Source of the DNA: Pannonibacter phragmitetus DSM 14782
GTDB taxonomy: Bacteria > Pseudomonadota > Alphaproteobacteria > Rhizobiales > Stappiaceae
Reading direction: 5' to 3'
DNA length: 64,000 nt
Assembly: GCF_000382365.1 (NCBI RefSeq)
Contig: NZ_KB908217.1
Span: 1-64,000, forward strand
Shown: positions 53,914 through 63,054 of the stretch, one piece after another
Layout of the letters: every line of letters starts with the position of its first letter
Position numbering within the stretch: position 1 is the stretch's first letter
Notes under the pieces: model-generated
Told to the model about the DNA's origin: nothing
Seen by the model: the letters and a program-made list of their open reading frames with translations, nothing else
Databases searched by the model: none
Translations under genes and position numbers: made by a program

Positions 53914-53942
53914 AATATGTGCCGTTGGCATATATGTGTCAA
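53914..53942 (-). promoter_or_regulatory. Promoter of the MFS gene
   Basis: Read on the minus strand: TTGACA (complement of 53937-53942), 17-base spacer, CATATT (complement of 53914-53919, four of six -10 consensus positions). A second TTGACA sits directly upstream (53943-53948). The -10 lies about 70 bases before the MFS ATG. Confidence 0.7.
53916..53934. promoter_or_regulatory. Candidate MarR operator
   Basis: TATGTGCC-GTT-GGCATATA is a palindrome with one mismatch that lies across the -10 and spacer of the MFS promoter. MarR proteins bind such dyads to block RNA polymerase. A second dyad TGTCA-N6-TGACA (about 53943-53958) adjoins. Confidence 0.6.
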
Positions 53943-54030
53943 TGTCAAATAAGTGACAAGGGCATGCTTTGTGAATAGGGGGCGCGGGTCTGTTCAGGCA
54001 GTGCCAGGCAGCTCGGGCGGAAGGATGGCC

Positions 54031-54618
54031 ATGGGGCAGGAAATGGATGATCAGGTGCCAGCTCAGAACCGGGAACGGCAGGAAGAGGATTTTTCGCTGA
54101 TCTCCGCAAGTCTCGGCCGCATGCGCATGATGATCGGCCGCCGCATCATTGGCCGTATCGCCCTGCAGCAGACCGAGCCGGGGCTGGAGCTGACCCATCT
54201 GGATGTCATCGACGCCGTGCGCCGCCGCGCGCCGGACGGCGAGGTGACGGTCGGGGCGATTGCCGAATTCATCCGGGTGGACCCCTCCCGCAGCAGCCGG
54301 CTGGTGGCGGATCTGGTGCAGCGTGGCCTGTTGCGCCGGACTGTGTCGCAGGAGGATGCGCGCCGCAGCGTTGTGGAGCTGACGGAGCGCGCCCACGCGT
54401 ATTTCCGCGTTGCCGACCGGGTGAAGCAGGGCTTCATCCGCGACATCACGGCAGACTGGAGCGCGGAGGATCTCGACAGGTTCGCGGTGCTGCTGGAGCG
54501 TTTTGTGACGGGCTTTGAAGACCGGGCCCGCATGCAGGGGGAGGCTGGCCCGGAAAGTATGCAGGCAAGGGCAGCATCACAGGCCCCGGCACAAGGCCGG
54601 GGCGGCGCGGAAGACTGA
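54031..54618 (+). CDS. MarR-family regulator
   Basis: 195 residues from ATG 54031 (GGAAGGA 5 bases upstream); ATG 54025 is possible. The winged helix-turn-helix is VTVGAIAEFIRVDPSRSSRL followed by VADLVQRGLLRRTVSQEDAR and a wing, inside flanking dimerisation helices. The C-terminal 20 residues are low-complexity Ala/Gln/Gly. It is divergent from the DHA2 efflux gene, the usual position for a MarR repressor controlling a drug pump. It likely represses both genes through the dyads at 53916-53958. Confidence 0.9.
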   Translation: MGQEMDDQVPAQNRERQEEDFSLISASLGRMRMMIGRRIIGRIALQQTEPGLELTHLDVIDAVRRRAPDGEVTVGAIAEFIRVDPSRSSRLVADLVQRGLLRRTVSQEDARRSVVELTERAHAYFRVADRVKQGFIRDITADWSAEDLDRFAVLLERFVTGFEDRARMQGEAGPESMQARAASQAPAQGRGGAED

Positions 54619-54629
54619 GGCGGCCTGCC

Positions 54630-55841
54630 TCACTCCGCGATGACGATTTCCAGCGGACGCGGGTGCGACAGGAAGTCGAGATGGCTCATGGAATAGCCAT
54701 AGGCGCCCGCGAGCCCGACGACGAAGAGATCGCCGATATCGGCCGCTTCAAGTTCCACCGGAGTTGCCGTCAGCTTGTCGGCGGAATTGCACAGGGCGCC
54801 GCCGATGAAGGCGGTTTCGTTGCGCACCGACTGCTGGCCGTCAAAAATGGCCGGGGCATTCATGCGCACCACGTCCACCGGGTGGTTGATCTTCAGGGCA
54901 ATGGGACGGCGGAAATGGTGTGAGCCGCCCTGGCAGACGATCTGCTTCATGCCGACGCTGGTCTTGATGTCGACGATCTCGGTGCAGTACCAGCCGCTGT
55001 CGGCGGTCAGATAACGTCCCAGTTCCAGCACGAAATGGCGGCCACCGAAGCCATGTTCGGCAATCAGCGCCGTCAGGCGCGCAGCATAGGCTTCCGGCTG
55101 GAAGCCGCGGCCTGTCTCCAGATAGTCAATGCCGAAGCCGCCGCCGAAGTCGATGGTGCTGCACTGGAGGCCGGGCACACGGGCTTCCGTTTCCTTGGCC
55201 AGTTCGAACACGCGGCGGCAGTTTTCCAGAAGATCATCCAGCTGCAGCACGCCCGAGGCGGAATAGACATGCAGGCCCCGGAAGGCGAGATGGGGCAGGG
55301 CGGCGATCTGCGGCAGCTGGCCGAAATACAGTTCCTGATCGATGCCGAACTTGGAGCTGTCGCCGGAGAAGCTGGCCTGCGCATCATGCACATGGAAGTT
55401 GGGATTGACGCGGACAAGGATCTCCTGCGTCACGCCATGGCGGGCGCAGATCTGCTCCAGCCGGTGCGCCTCGGTCAGCGATTCCACATGCACCAGCTTG
55501 ATGCCGGTCGAGACCGCCCATTCCAGCTCTTCCGGCGACTTGCCGGGGCCGGTGAAGACGATCTGCTTCGGCGCAAAGCCCGCCTCCAGCGCCTTGCGGC
55601 CCTCGCCGATGCTGGCGATTTCGACGCCTGCCACATCCGCCGCCAGTGCCGCCTTGAGGAACGAGCCGTTCGGATTGGCCTTCATCGCATAGAAGATGCC
55701 GACTTCCTGCGGCAGTGCTGCCTTGAGGGCGGCAATCTTGGCCTTCATGACCGTGAGATCATAGACGAAGAAACTGCGTCCGTTGGTCTTGTCCGCACCA
55801 AGCTTTGCGATGGACTGGCGGACATGGGCAGGCAGAAACAT
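54630..55841 (-). CDS. Type III PLP-dependent decarboxylase (LysA/BtrK-like)
   Basis: 403 residues. The N-terminal alanine-racemase-fold barrel has the PLP lysine Lys54 in FYAMKANPNGSFLK; GGGFGIDYLETG binds the cofactor phosphate; Cys351 in GGALCNSADKL is the catalytic cysteine of the beta-barrel domain. It lacks the length and N-terminal features of biosynthetic LysA. It looks more like decarboxylases acting on amino acids or on carrier-bound or siderophore intermediates (BtrK, PvsE-like). The orphan location, with no carrier protein or ligase, leaves substrate open: an ornithine/diaminopimelate-type decarboxylase remains possible. Confidence 0.88.
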   Translation of the reverse strand: MFLPAHVRQSIAKLGADKTNGRSFFVYDLTVMKAKIAALKAALPQEVGIFYAMKANPNGSFLKAALAADVAGVEIASIGEGRKALEAGFAPKQIVFTGPGKSPEELEWAVSTGIKLVHVESLTEAHRLEQICARHGVTQEILVRVNPNFHVHDAQASFSGDSSKFGIDQELYFGQLPQIAALPHLAFRGLHVYSASGVLQLDDLLENCRRVFELAKETEARVPGLQCSTIDFGGGFGIDYLETGRGFQPEAYAARLTALIAEHGFGGRHFVLELGRYLTADSGWYCTEIVDIKTSVGMKQIVCQGGSHHFRRPIALKINHPVDVVRMNAPAIFDGQQSVRNETAFIGGALCNSADKLTATPVELEAADIGDLFVVGLAGAYGYSMSHLDFLSHPRPLEIVIAE

Positions 55842-56355
55842 GGATGAGGCCCCTCGGGGTTGCGTGCCGTCCTGTGGCTGGTCCTCTGGCTAGTACCGCA
55901 TCTGTCACTGCTGGCAAGACAGGCCCTGCACATGGTTCTGTGCGAGGCGGAAGGCCTTGACGGGCGGCAGGCACGGGGGAGGGGCTTGAGGAGCCACCGG
56001 CTGGTTTTCAGCCTGTGATAGACCGCCTTGCCCTTCCGATGCCAGCCATTTTTACGGGAATTTGCAGAAGCATTTTGTCCGCAAGAGCGGGGTTTGATCC
56101 GGGTGGCAGGCAGGTGCGAGGTCCTCTCCGGCTGGGTAGGGAGCGTTCACAACGGACTGTCAATGAGCCTCCAACTCCTCTCCCCCCTTGAGGGGGAGAT
56201 GCCCCCGTCAGGGGGCAGAGGGGGGTAACGGACTGTCCGTTTATGAGAGAGATCTGCCGTATTGAGGCGCTGCTACCCCCCTCTGTCTGCTTGCGCAGAC
56301 ATCTCCCCCTCAAGGGGGGAGAGGAGCGCTGCGGTCATATGGAAGCGCCTTGCCT
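55842..56355. other. 514-base noncoding region with a palindromic repeat
   Basis: Between the start of the decarboxylase gene (minus) and the stop of the FadJ-like gene (minus). It contains the inverted-repeat element at 56175-56326 and otherwise no open frame with coding character. Part of it (55842-55950) should be the decarboxylase promoter; no clear elements were found. Confidence 0.6.
56175..56326. repeat. Rhizobial-type palindromic intergenic repeat
   Basis: Arms CTCCTCTCCCCCCTTGAGGG... (56175-56201) and its exact 27-base reverse complement (56300-56326). Inside are two inner hairpins bordered by AGAGGGGGGTA (about 56217-56227) and TACCCCCCTCTG (about 56274-56285). The theme CTCCCCCTTGAGGGGGAGATG...AGAGGGGGGTA is a very common intergenic palindrome in rhizobia and Brucella. 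The inner loops differ, as is normal for degenerate copies. Confidence 0.85.
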
Positions 56356-58464
56356 CTATGCCGCCTCTCCTGCATCCAGATCCGCGAAGGTCTTGCCTTC
56401 GCTGGCAAGGCGGACGAGCAGGGGGGCGGGGCGCCAGAAGTAGGCGTCGTCTGCCGAGAGCCGCCTGATGTCCTCCAGCACCGAGGCAATGCCCACCGTG
56501 TCGGCGTAATGCAGCGGGCCGCCGCGCCAGCGGGGGAAGCCGTAGCCGGTGAGCAGCACCGTGTCGATGTCAGATGCCCGGCGGGCGATGCCCTCTTCCA
56601 GAACGCGGGCGGCCTCGTTGATCATCGCTGCCATATAACGCCGCTGAATCTCGTCTGCCGTGAAGCTGCGCGGGATGATGCCGGCCTCCTTGCGGGCCTC
56701 CTCCAGCAGGGCGAGGATTTCCGGGTCCGGGCGGCCCTTGGGGCTCTGCTCATCGTAGATGTAGAAGCCGCGCCCGGTCTTCTGGCCGAGCCAGCCCCGG
56801 TGATAGAGCCCGTCGGCAAAGGTCACCACCCGCTCTTCCGGCGGGCGCGTGGGGGCGCGGCGCTGGCGGGAGGCATAGCCGATGTCGATGCCCGCCAGAT
56901 CCGAAACCTGGAACGGCCCCATGGCAAAGCCGAAATCCGTCAGCGCGGCGTCGATCTCGTAAGGGCTGGCCCCGTCCATCATCGTGTAGTCGGAGGCAAG
57001 GCGGTACTGCATCATCAGCCGGTTGCCGATGAAGCCGTCGCAGATGCCGGAATAAACGCCGGTCTTGCCGAGCTTGCGGGCCAGATCGAAGGCACGGGCG
57101 ATATGGGCAGGCGCCGTCTTTTCTGCCACGACGATCTCCAGCAGCCGCATCACATGGGCGGGGGAGAAAAAGTGAAGGCCGATCACGTCTTCCGGGCGTG
57201 AGGTGACGGCGGCGATGGCGTTCACATCCAGATAGGAGGTGTTGGTGGCCAGCGTTGCGCCCGGCTTGGCGATGGCGTCCAGCGTGCGGAACACGTCCGT
57301 CTTCACCTCAAGGCTTTCAAATACCGCCTCGATGATGATGTCGGCCTCCGCCAGAGCCTCATAGGTGGTGGCGGTCTTCAGCTTCAGGCTCAGGATTTCA
57401 TCGCGCTGTTCCGCGCTCAGCTTGCCGCGAGCGACGGCGCCATCGAGATTGCGGGCAATTGTTGCGCGCGCCTTTTCGGCAAAGGCCTCCTCGCGCTCGA
57501 TAAGGGTAACGGGCAGACCGGCAAGCAGCGCTGCCGTGGCAATGCCCGCGCCCATGGTGCCGCCGCCGATGACGCCTGTGGAGGCATAGGGCGGCGGGGT
57601 CAGCCCGGCGATCTCCTTCGCCTGCGCGGCCTTGCGCTCGGCAAAGAAGACGTGGATGAGGGCGGCGCGCTGGGGCGTCTGCATCAGGTCGAGGAAGCGC
57701 TTGCGCTCAGCAGCCAGTCCCTCCGTCCGGTCCATGCGAGTGGCATCTTCCACCGCGTCGATGGCGGCCAGATGCGAGACCTCACCGCGATTGCGGGCAC
57801 GCACCTTCTTGCGGGTGGCCTCAAAGACAGCGGCATCCGCAACGGGGCGGTGGCGCAGGCCGGTCGCCACGGGGCGGCTGACGGAGCCTTCTGCCACGGC
57901 GCGGACCTTGTCCTTTGCCGCTGACAGCAAGTCAGCCGCAGGCACCACGGCATCCACAATGCCGAGGGACAGCGCTTCGGCAGCGCTCACCTGACGGGCG
58001 GTGGTGATGATGTCGAGGGCCGCTTCCACGCTCGCAAGGCGCGGCAGGCGCTGGGTGCCGCCAGCGCCGGGCATCAGGCCCAGCGTCACTTCCGGCAGGC
58101 TGACCCTGGCCGTTTCAGCGGCAATGCGCAGATGGGCGCCGAGGCCGACTTCACAGCCGCCGCCGATGGCCGCGCCATTGAGGGCGGCTGCAATGGGCTT
58201 GGCGCTGTCTTCAATGGCGTTGATCACGTCCGGCAGATAGGGGGGCTGCGGTGTCTTGCCGAATTCGGTGATGTCGGCACCGCCGACGAAGATGCGTCCA
58301 GCGCCGGTGATGACGCCGGCAATGGCGTCACTATCCGCCGCCAGCCGCGCCACCGCCTCCAGCAACCCGGCCCGCACGGCCTGCGACAGTGCGTTGACCG
58401 GCGGGTTGGCGATGGTGATCACGGCAATGCCGTCCTGAACTTCATATGAAACGGGAGTGGTCAT
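56356..58464 (-). CDS. Enoyl-CoA hydratase / 3-hydroxyacyl-CoA dehydrogenase fusion
   Basis: 702 residues, FadJ/FadB-like multifunctional beta-oxidation enzyme. Crotonase domain ~1-190: oxyanion/active-site region [20 protein letters not shown] and [20 protein letters not shown] with the two catalytic Glu. Dehydrogenase ~295-480: NAD motif [20 protein letters not shown]; catalytic His region [19 protein letters not shown]-terminal duplicate ~490-700. It converts trans-2-enoyl-CoA to 3-ketoacyl-CoA. No thiolase partner lies nearby. The start is ATG 58464, 218 bases from the divergent transketolase genes. Confidence 0.94.
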   Translation of the reverse strand: MTTPVSYEVQDGIAVITIANPPVNALSQAVRAGLLEAVARLAADSDAIAGVITGAGRIFVGGADITEFGKTPQPPYLPDVINAIEDSAKPIAAALNGAAIGGGCEVGLGAHLRIAAETARVSLPEVTLGLMPGAGGTQRLPRLASVEAALDIITTARQVSAAEALSLGIVDAVVPAADLLSAAKDKVRAVAEGSVSRPVATGLRHRPVADAAVFEATRKKVRARNRGEVSHLAAIDAVEDATRMDRTEGLAAERKRFLDLMQTPQRAALIHVFFAERKAAQAKEIAGLTPPPYASTGVIGGGTMGAGIATAALLAGLPVTLIEREEAFAEKARATIARNLDGAVARGKLSAEQRDEILSLKLKTATTYEALAEADIIIEAVFESLEVKTDVFRTLDAIAKPGATLATNTSYLDVNAIAAVTSRPEDVIGLHFFSPAHVMRLLEIVVAEKTAPAHIARAFDLARKLGKTGVYSGICDGFIGNRLMMQYRLASDYTMMDGASPYEIDAALTDFGFAMGPFQVSDLAGIDIGYASRQRRAPTRPPEERVVTFADGLYHRGWLGQKTGRGFYIYDEQSPKGRPDPEILALLEEARKEAGIIPRSFTADEIQRRYMAAMINEAARVLEEGIARRASDIDTVLLTGYGFPRWRGGPLHYADTVGIASVLEDIRRLSADDAYFWRPAPLLVRLASEGKTFADLDAGEAA

Positions 58465-58573
58465 TGCGCCCCTCTGTTATCTCTCCGCACGCCGGCGCAA
58501 CTTGCATGACCGGCGCCACAAGTTCAACCGGCCAGAGGGGGGATGCTGCCGAAAGCGCAGCCTGCCGGTGAGA

Positions 58574-58616
58574 GACTTGTGAAGCTGAGCTACACAAGTC
58601 TTGAATTTTTCAAGAC
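58574..58616. promoter_or_regulatory. Two overlapping palindromes, candidate operators
   Basis: GACTTGTG (58574-58581) pairs with CACAAGTC (58593-58600), an 8-11-8 dyad; GTCTTGAA-TTT-TTCAAGAC (58598-58616) is a perfect 8-3-8 palindrome that shares its first bases. Both lie between the divergent FadJ-like gene and the transketolase genes. They look like regulator sites for one or both directions. The rest of this 218-base spacer shows nothing further. Confidence 0.6.
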
Positions 58617-58682
58617 AGCTTCTGCCGCCGCCCGGTGCTACGCCTATTGCAAGGGCTGACAAGTGCCACTGGGAGGAAACAC

Positions 58683-59537
58683 ATGAATGCCGGTTACCGC
58701 CATCGGGCGGGTGCGAATGTTTCGCTTGAATTGCGTGCCTGGAACATCCGCCGAAAGGCGCTGATGATGGGCGAAGTGCAGGGGCAGGGCTATATCGGCC
58801 AGGCGCTTGGCATCGCCGATGTGCTGGCCGCGAGCTATTTCCACGCGCTGAACTACAAGCCGGAAGAGCCGGAGTGGGAGGGGCGTGACCGTTTTCTGCT
58901 CTCCATCGGGCACTACGCCATCGCCCTTTATGCGGTGCTGATGGAGGCGGGTATCCTGCCGGAAGACGAGCTGGAAACCTATGGCATGGATGACAGCCGC
59001 ATGCCCATGTCCGGCATGGCCTCCTACACCCCGGGCATGGAAATCACCGGCGGCTCGCTGGGGCAGGGCCTCGGCATTGCCGTTGGCATGGCGCTTGGCC
59101 TGAAACGCAAGAAGAACCCTGCCTTCGTCTACAACATGATGTCAGACGGAGAGCTGGGCGAAGGATCGACCTGGGAGGCCGCCATGTCCGGCAGCCATCA
59201 CAAGCTCGACAATCTCATCTGCCTCATCGACTTCAACAACCAGCAGGCGGACGGCAAGTCCACGGAGATGCTGTGCTCCGAGCCGCTGGATGCCAAGTGG
59301 GAAGCCTTCGGCTGGCACTGCCAGCGGGTGAATGGCAACGATCTGGAGGCCGTTGTTGCCGCCTTCGATGCCGCCCGGGCGCTGAAGGAGCCCCGGCCCC
59401 GCGTCATCATCTTCGACACCACCATGTGCAAGGGCGTGCCCTTCCTGGAGAGCCGCGAAATCACCCATTTCGTGCGTGTGGAAGCTGATGAATGGTCCAA
59501 GGCACTGGCCGTTCTGGAAGAAGGAAAGCCCCAATGA
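58683..59537 (+). CDS. Transketolase-like enzyme, N-terminal (TPP) subunit
   Basis: 284 residues from ATG 58683 (GGGAGGAAAC upstream). It covers the TPP-pyrophosphate half of transketolase: LSIGHYAIALYAVLMEAG, MEITGGSLGQGLGIAVGMAL and TPP-Mg motif MSDGELGEGSTWEA...DFNNQQADG. It cannot act without the following subunit, whose gene overlaps by 4 bases. Split transketolases of this kind catalyse two-carbon transfer on unusual ketose phosphates (for example apulose-4-phosphate or sulfo-sugar pathways); which applies here is not visible. Confidence 0.92.
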   Translation: MNAGYRHRAGANVSLELRAWNIRRKALMMGEVQGQGYIGQALGIADVLAASYFHALNYKPEEPEWEGRDRFLLSIGHYAIALYAVLMEAGILPEDELETYGMDDSRMPMSGMASYTPGMEITGGSLGQGLGIAVGMALGLKRKKNPAFVYNMMSDGELGEGSTWEAAMSGSHHKLDNLICLIDFNNQQADGKSTEMLCSEPLDAKWEAFGWHCQRVNGNDLEAVVAAFDAARALKEPRPRVIIFDTTMCKGVPFLESREITHFVRVEADEWSKALAVLEEGKPQ

Positions 59538-60577
59538 CCCTCGCCTCGATGGCCCGCAAACATGAGCCGCGCAAGGTGCAGCTGGCACCGGACGGCTCGC
59601 GTATGGCAACCAGCGCCATGATCGCCTCGCTCGCCGCTGAAGGCTATGACACGGTGATGGCTCCCTTCGGCCACGCGCTTCTTGATCTGGCAAGGCAGAA
59701 CGAGCGCGTCGTCGGCCTCTCGGCGGATCTGGCGAAATACACGGACATGCATGTGTTCTCGCAGGCGATGCCCGAGCGGTTCTATCAGATGGGCATGGCC
59801 GAGCAGTTGCTGATGTCGGCTGCGGCAGGTCTGGCGCGGGAGGATTTCATCCCCTTTGCCACCACCTATGCGGTCTTTGCCTCGCGCCGGGCCTATGACT
59901 TCATCGCCATGGCGATTGCCGAGGAAAACCTGCCGGTCAAGATCGTCTGCGCCCTGCCGGGCCTGACCACCGGCTATGGCCCAAGCCATCAGGCGACCGA
60001 GGATCTGGCGATTTTCCGCGGCCTGCCGAACATGACGCTGATCGATCCCTGCGATGCGGATGACATTGCCGGAATGGTGCCGCAGATCGCCGCTCACAAC
60101 GGGCCTGTCTATTCCCGCCTGCTGCGCGGCAAGGTGCCCAGCGTGCTGACCCGCCACAAGCCGGACTACAAATTCGAGCTGGGCAAGGCCCAGACAATCC
60201 GCGAGGGCAAGGATGTACTGGTGATCTCCACCGGCTTCATGACCATGCGGGCGCTGGATGCTGCCGTTGCCCTTGAGAAGGACAATGTGGATGTGGCGGT
60301 GCTGCATGTGCCGACCATCAAGCCGCTGGATACGGCCAAGATCCTTGAGGAGGCACGCAAGGGCGGACGGCTTGTGGTGACGGCAGAAAACCACACGGTC
60401 GTCGGCGGTCTGGGAGAGGCCGTTGCCGGCCTGCTGCTGACCAATGGCGTCACCCCGTCCTTCCGCATGGTGGGCTTGCCGGACGAGTTCCTGGAAGCCG
60501 GCGCCCTGCCGACGCTGCACGAGATGTACGGCCTGTCCGTGGACAAGCTGACTGCCCGGATCAGGTCCTGGCTCTGA
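59534..60577 (+). CDS. Transketolase-like enzyme, C-terminal (pyrimidine-binding) subunit
   Basis: 347 residues from ATG 59534 (ATGA overlap with the first subunit). It has the pyrimidine domain (VVGLSADLAKYTDMHVFSQA, QMGMAEQLLMSAAAGLARED with the catalytic Glu, FATTYAVFASRRAYDFIAMA) and the C-terminal transketolase domain (VVTAENHTVVGGLGEAVAGL). With the previous gene it forms a heteromeric transketolase. Next genes are an SDR and a TRAP transporter, suggesting a catabolic set. Confidence 0.92.
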   Translation: MTLASMARKHEPRKVQLAPDGSRMATSAMIASLAAEGYDTVMAPFGHALLDLARQNERVVGLSADLAKYTDMHVFSQAMPERFYQMGMAEQLLMSAAAGLAREDFIPFATTYAVFASRRAYDFIAMAIAEENLPVKIVCALPGLTTGYGPSHQATEDLAIFRGLPNMTLIDPCDADDIAGMVPQIAAHNGPVYSRLLRGKVPSVLTRHKPDYKFELGKAQTIREGKDVLVISTGFMTMRALDAAVALEKDNVDVAVLHVPTIKPLDTAKILEEARKGGRLVVTAENHTVVGGLGEAVAGLLLTNGVTPSFRMVGLPDEFLEAGALPTLHEMYGLSVDKLTARIRSWL

Positions 60578-60611
60578 ACCAAACGGAATAGCCGAACAGG
60601 AGGAGGAATTC

Positions 60612-61364
60612 ATGGGTCTGTTGAAGGGCCGTTTTGCCGTCATCACCGGGGCCGCCTCGCCGCGCGGTCTGGGCAAGGCAACGGCACAGCTTTTTGCCGA
60701 GCATGGCGCGACCGTTGCCATTCTGGATCTCGATGCGGCGGCTGCGGAAGCTGCTGCTGCGGATCTGGGCGCCGGGCACGTGGGGCTTGCCTGCAACGTC
60801 ACTGACAAGACGGCCTGCGAAGCCGCCGTGCGCGAACTGGAAAGCCGCTGGGGCCGTGTCGATGTTCTCGTCAACAATGCCGGGATCACCCAGCCGCTGA
60901 AGATCATGGACATTGCACCGCAGAACTATGACGCAGTTCTGGATGTGAACCTGCGCGGCACGCTCTACATGAGCCAGGCCGTCATCCCCGGCATGCGGGC
61001 GCGCAAGAGCGGCAGCATTGTTAACCTAAGTTCGGTTTCGGCGCAGCGCGGCGGTGGCATCTTCGGCGGACCGCATTACTCTGCTGCCAAAGCAGGGATT
61101 CTTGGCCTGACCAAAGCCATGGCCCGCGAACTCGCCCCCGACACGATCCGTGTCAACGCAATCTGCCCCGGCTTCATTGCCACCGATATCACGGCTGGAA
61201 AGCTGACACCGGACATGAAGGAGATGATCCTTGCAGGCATACCCATGGGCCGGGCCGGAACGGCTTCCGATGTGGCGGGATGCGCGCTGTTTCTGGCCTC
61301 TGACCTTGCAGCCTATTGCACGGGCACGGAGGTGGATGTGAACGGGGGCTCGCTGATCCACTGA
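60612..61364 (+). CDS. Short-chain dehydrogenase/reductase
   Basis: 250 residues of the classical SDR fold. The cofactor motif is VITGAASPRGLGKATAQLFA, with Asp after beta-2 (AILDLD) favouring NAD(H). NNAG is in DVLVNNAGITQP; catalytic Ser in IVNLSSVSAQRGGG; Tyr-x3-Lys in HYSAAKAGILGLTKA. Terminal motif NGGSLI. It oxidises or reduces a polyol, ketose or hydroxy acid. GGAGGAGG precedes the ATG, and the gene follows the transketolase subunits by 34 bases in an apparent operon. Confidence 0.93.
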   Translation: MGLLKGRFAVITGAASPRGLGKATAQLFAEHGATVAILDLDAAAAEAAAADLGAGHVGLACNVTDKTACEAAVRELESRWGRVDVLVNNAGITQPLKIMDIAPQNYDAVLDVNLRGTLYMSQAVIPGMRARKSGSIVNLSSVSAQRGGGIFGGPHYSAAKAGILGLTKAMARELAPDTIRVNAICPGFIATDITAGKLTPDMKEMILAGIPMGRAGTASDVAGCALFLASDLAAYCTGTEVDVNGGSLIH

Positions 61365-61382
61365 GCACTTGGCGCGGCGGTG

Positions 61383-61411
61383 GATGAAACCGGGAGGAGA
61401 ACCGTTTCATC
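61383..61411 (+). promoter_or_regulatory. Hairpin between the SDR and TRAP genes
   Basis: GATGAAAC (61383-61390) and GTTTCATC (61404-61411) with a 13-base loop, 19 bases after the SDR stop. It could moderate read-through or stabilise mRNA ahead of the abundant binding protein. It lacks a T-run. Confidence 0.35.
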
Positions 61412-61453
61412 TGCCAGAGGCCGCAAACCGAAATTCAAACGGGAGGAAATCCG

Positions 61454-62419
61454 ATGAAGGGAATGATCTATGTAGTGCTGGCCGCTGCCACCATGCTCAG
61501 CAGTGCTGCGCAGGCCGATGAGGTGATCTTCGCCCACGGTGCCAATCCTGGCAATCCGCGCTATGTGGCGGCCGAGAAGTGGAGCGAGCTTTTTGCCGCC
61601 TGCAGCAACGGGGCTCACAAGGTCAACCTCGCGCCATCGGCCACCATGGGCGATGATGTGGAACTGCTGACCTCTGCCGTTGGCGGCGTCATTCAGGTCA
61701 CGGCCAACAGCCAGGGTGCCATGTCGCAGATGGTCCCGGAAATTGGCCTTCTCGGTCTGCCGTTCCTCTTCAACGATCTTCCCGCTGCCTGGGCGGTGCT
61801 GGATGGCGAAGTGGGAGACATGCTCGACAAGCGGGCGCAGGATTCAGGCCTCAAGATCCTCGGCTTCTGGGACAACGGCATCCGCAACGTCACCCACCTG
61901 ACGAAGAGCGTTGCCAATCCGGCTGACATCAAGGGCATGAAGATCCGCACGCCGCCGGATCAGATGACGGTCGCCATTTTCGAGGCCCTGGGTGCCTCAC
62001 CGGCGCCGCTCGCCTTCTCGGAGCTTCCCAGTGCGCTGCAGGCCGGTGTTTTCGATGGGCAGGAAAACCCGCTGACCAACATCTATTCGGCCAAGCTGCA
62101 CGAGATCACGCCCTATGTGACGCTGACCGGGCACAAGTACGAATCCACCCCCGTTGTGGCGGGGCTTGCCTGGTGGGAAAGCATCGACGACGCCACGAAG
62201 AAATGCGCTCTTGATGCAACGGCAGAGGCGGGCAAGCTGCAGCGCAGCCTGTCGCAGGAAGGTGACCAGACCCTGCGGCCGAAGATGGAAGCGGAAGGCG
62301 CCAAGTTCTTTGACGCTGACAAGAAGGCCTATCAGGCGGCGACCGCCTCCGTATACGACAAGTATGCGGCCCAGTATCCGGATCTGGTGGCGGCCCTCAA
62401 GAAAGCGGCGGGCCTGTGA
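61454..62419 (+). CDS. dctP: TRAP transporter substrate-binding protein (DctP)
   Basis: 321 residues with signal peptide MKGMIYVVLAAATMLSSAAQA. The DctP motifs are IKGMKIRTPPDQMTVAIFEA (ligand Arg in KIR) and LAFSELPSALQAGVFDGQEN. The start has GGGAGGAAATCCG. It overlaps the DctQ gene. It would capture the substrate for the DctQM pair; transketolase and SDR neighbours suggest a polyhydroxylated acid or sugar-like ligand, since some TRAP systems carry such compounds. Confidence 0.93.
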   Translation: MKGMIYVVLAAATMLSSAAQADEVIFAHGANPGNPRYVAAEKWSELFAACSNGAHKVNLAPSATMGDDVELLTSAVGGVIQVTANSQGAMSQMVPEIGLLGLPFLFNDLPAAWAVLDGEVGDMLDKRAQDSGLKILGFWDNGIRNVTHLTKSVANPADIKGMKIRTPPDQMTVAIFEALGASPAPLAFSELPSALQAGVFDGQENPLTNIYSAKLHEITPYVTLTGHKYESTPVVAGLAWWESIDDATKKCALDATAEAGKLQRSLSQEGDQTLRPKMEAEGAKFFDADKKAYQAATASVYDKYAAQYPDLVAALKKAAGL

Positions 62420-63006
62420 TGAGCGCGGCTTCATCCGGCGGGGAGCGGATGAGCGGGGAGGGGCGGCAGCGCCCCTTCTCCAGCCCGCCCTTCATGAACC
62501 ATCTGCGCAAGGTGGTGGTGCTGCTGGACTGGAGCGGCTGCCTGATCGCAGTGGCATGCCTTGCCATGCTGTTTGCGGCGCTGCTGGTGAACGTGATCCT
62601 GCGCTATTTCTTTGGCTCGGGCATCGCATGGGCCTATGAGATCCACGCTCTGCTGCTGCCATGGATGGTTGCTGGCGGCATGGTGATTGCCTCGGCACGG
62701 GGCAGCAACATCGCGATTACACTGCTGCCGGAGATGCTGAGCACGAGCCAGCGGCGGGTGCTGCGGTTCATCATCAACGCGGTGATTGCCGTCATCGCGG
62801 TCAGTGTCCTGTGGTCCGGACAGCCGATCCTCAAGGCCTCGAAATTTCAGTCCCTGTCTACGCTGGGGATCAAGCAGATCTGGGGCTATTCCAGCATGGT
62901 CTATGCCTTCGGTGGCATGGCCGTCATTGCCGTGATCGAGGCCACTGCGGCGCTGCTCCCCGGCAATGCTGCGCAGGAGGGGGATGGCCGGGCCAGCTTC
63001 TCCTGA
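62419..63006 (+). CDS. dctQ: TRAP transporter small permease (DctQ)
   Basis: 195 residues from ATG 62419, which shares a base with the DctP stop; GTG 62416 and ATG 62449 are alternatives. Four hydrophobic helices follow a ~30-residue polar N-terminus: LIAVACLAMLFAALLVNVIL, WAYEIHALLLPWMVAGGMVI, FIINAVIAVIAVSVLWSGQP, MVYAFGGMAVIAVIEATAAL. DctQ-type membrane subunit. It is followed by dctM 48 bases downstream. Confidence 0.9.
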   Translation: MSAASSGGERMSGEGRQRPFSSPPFMNHLRKVVVLLDWSGCLIAVACLAMLFAALLVNVILRYFFGSGIAWAYEIHALLLPWMVAGGMVIASARGSNIAITLLPEMLSTSQRRVLRFIINAVIAVIAVSVLWSGQPILKASKFQSLSTLGIKQIWGYSSMVYAFGGMAVIAVIEATAALLPGNAAQEGDGRASFS

Positions 63007-63054
63007 CGGCCGGTTCGCGCTTCTCCAGAATTCAGATCCTGAAAGGAAACGGCC

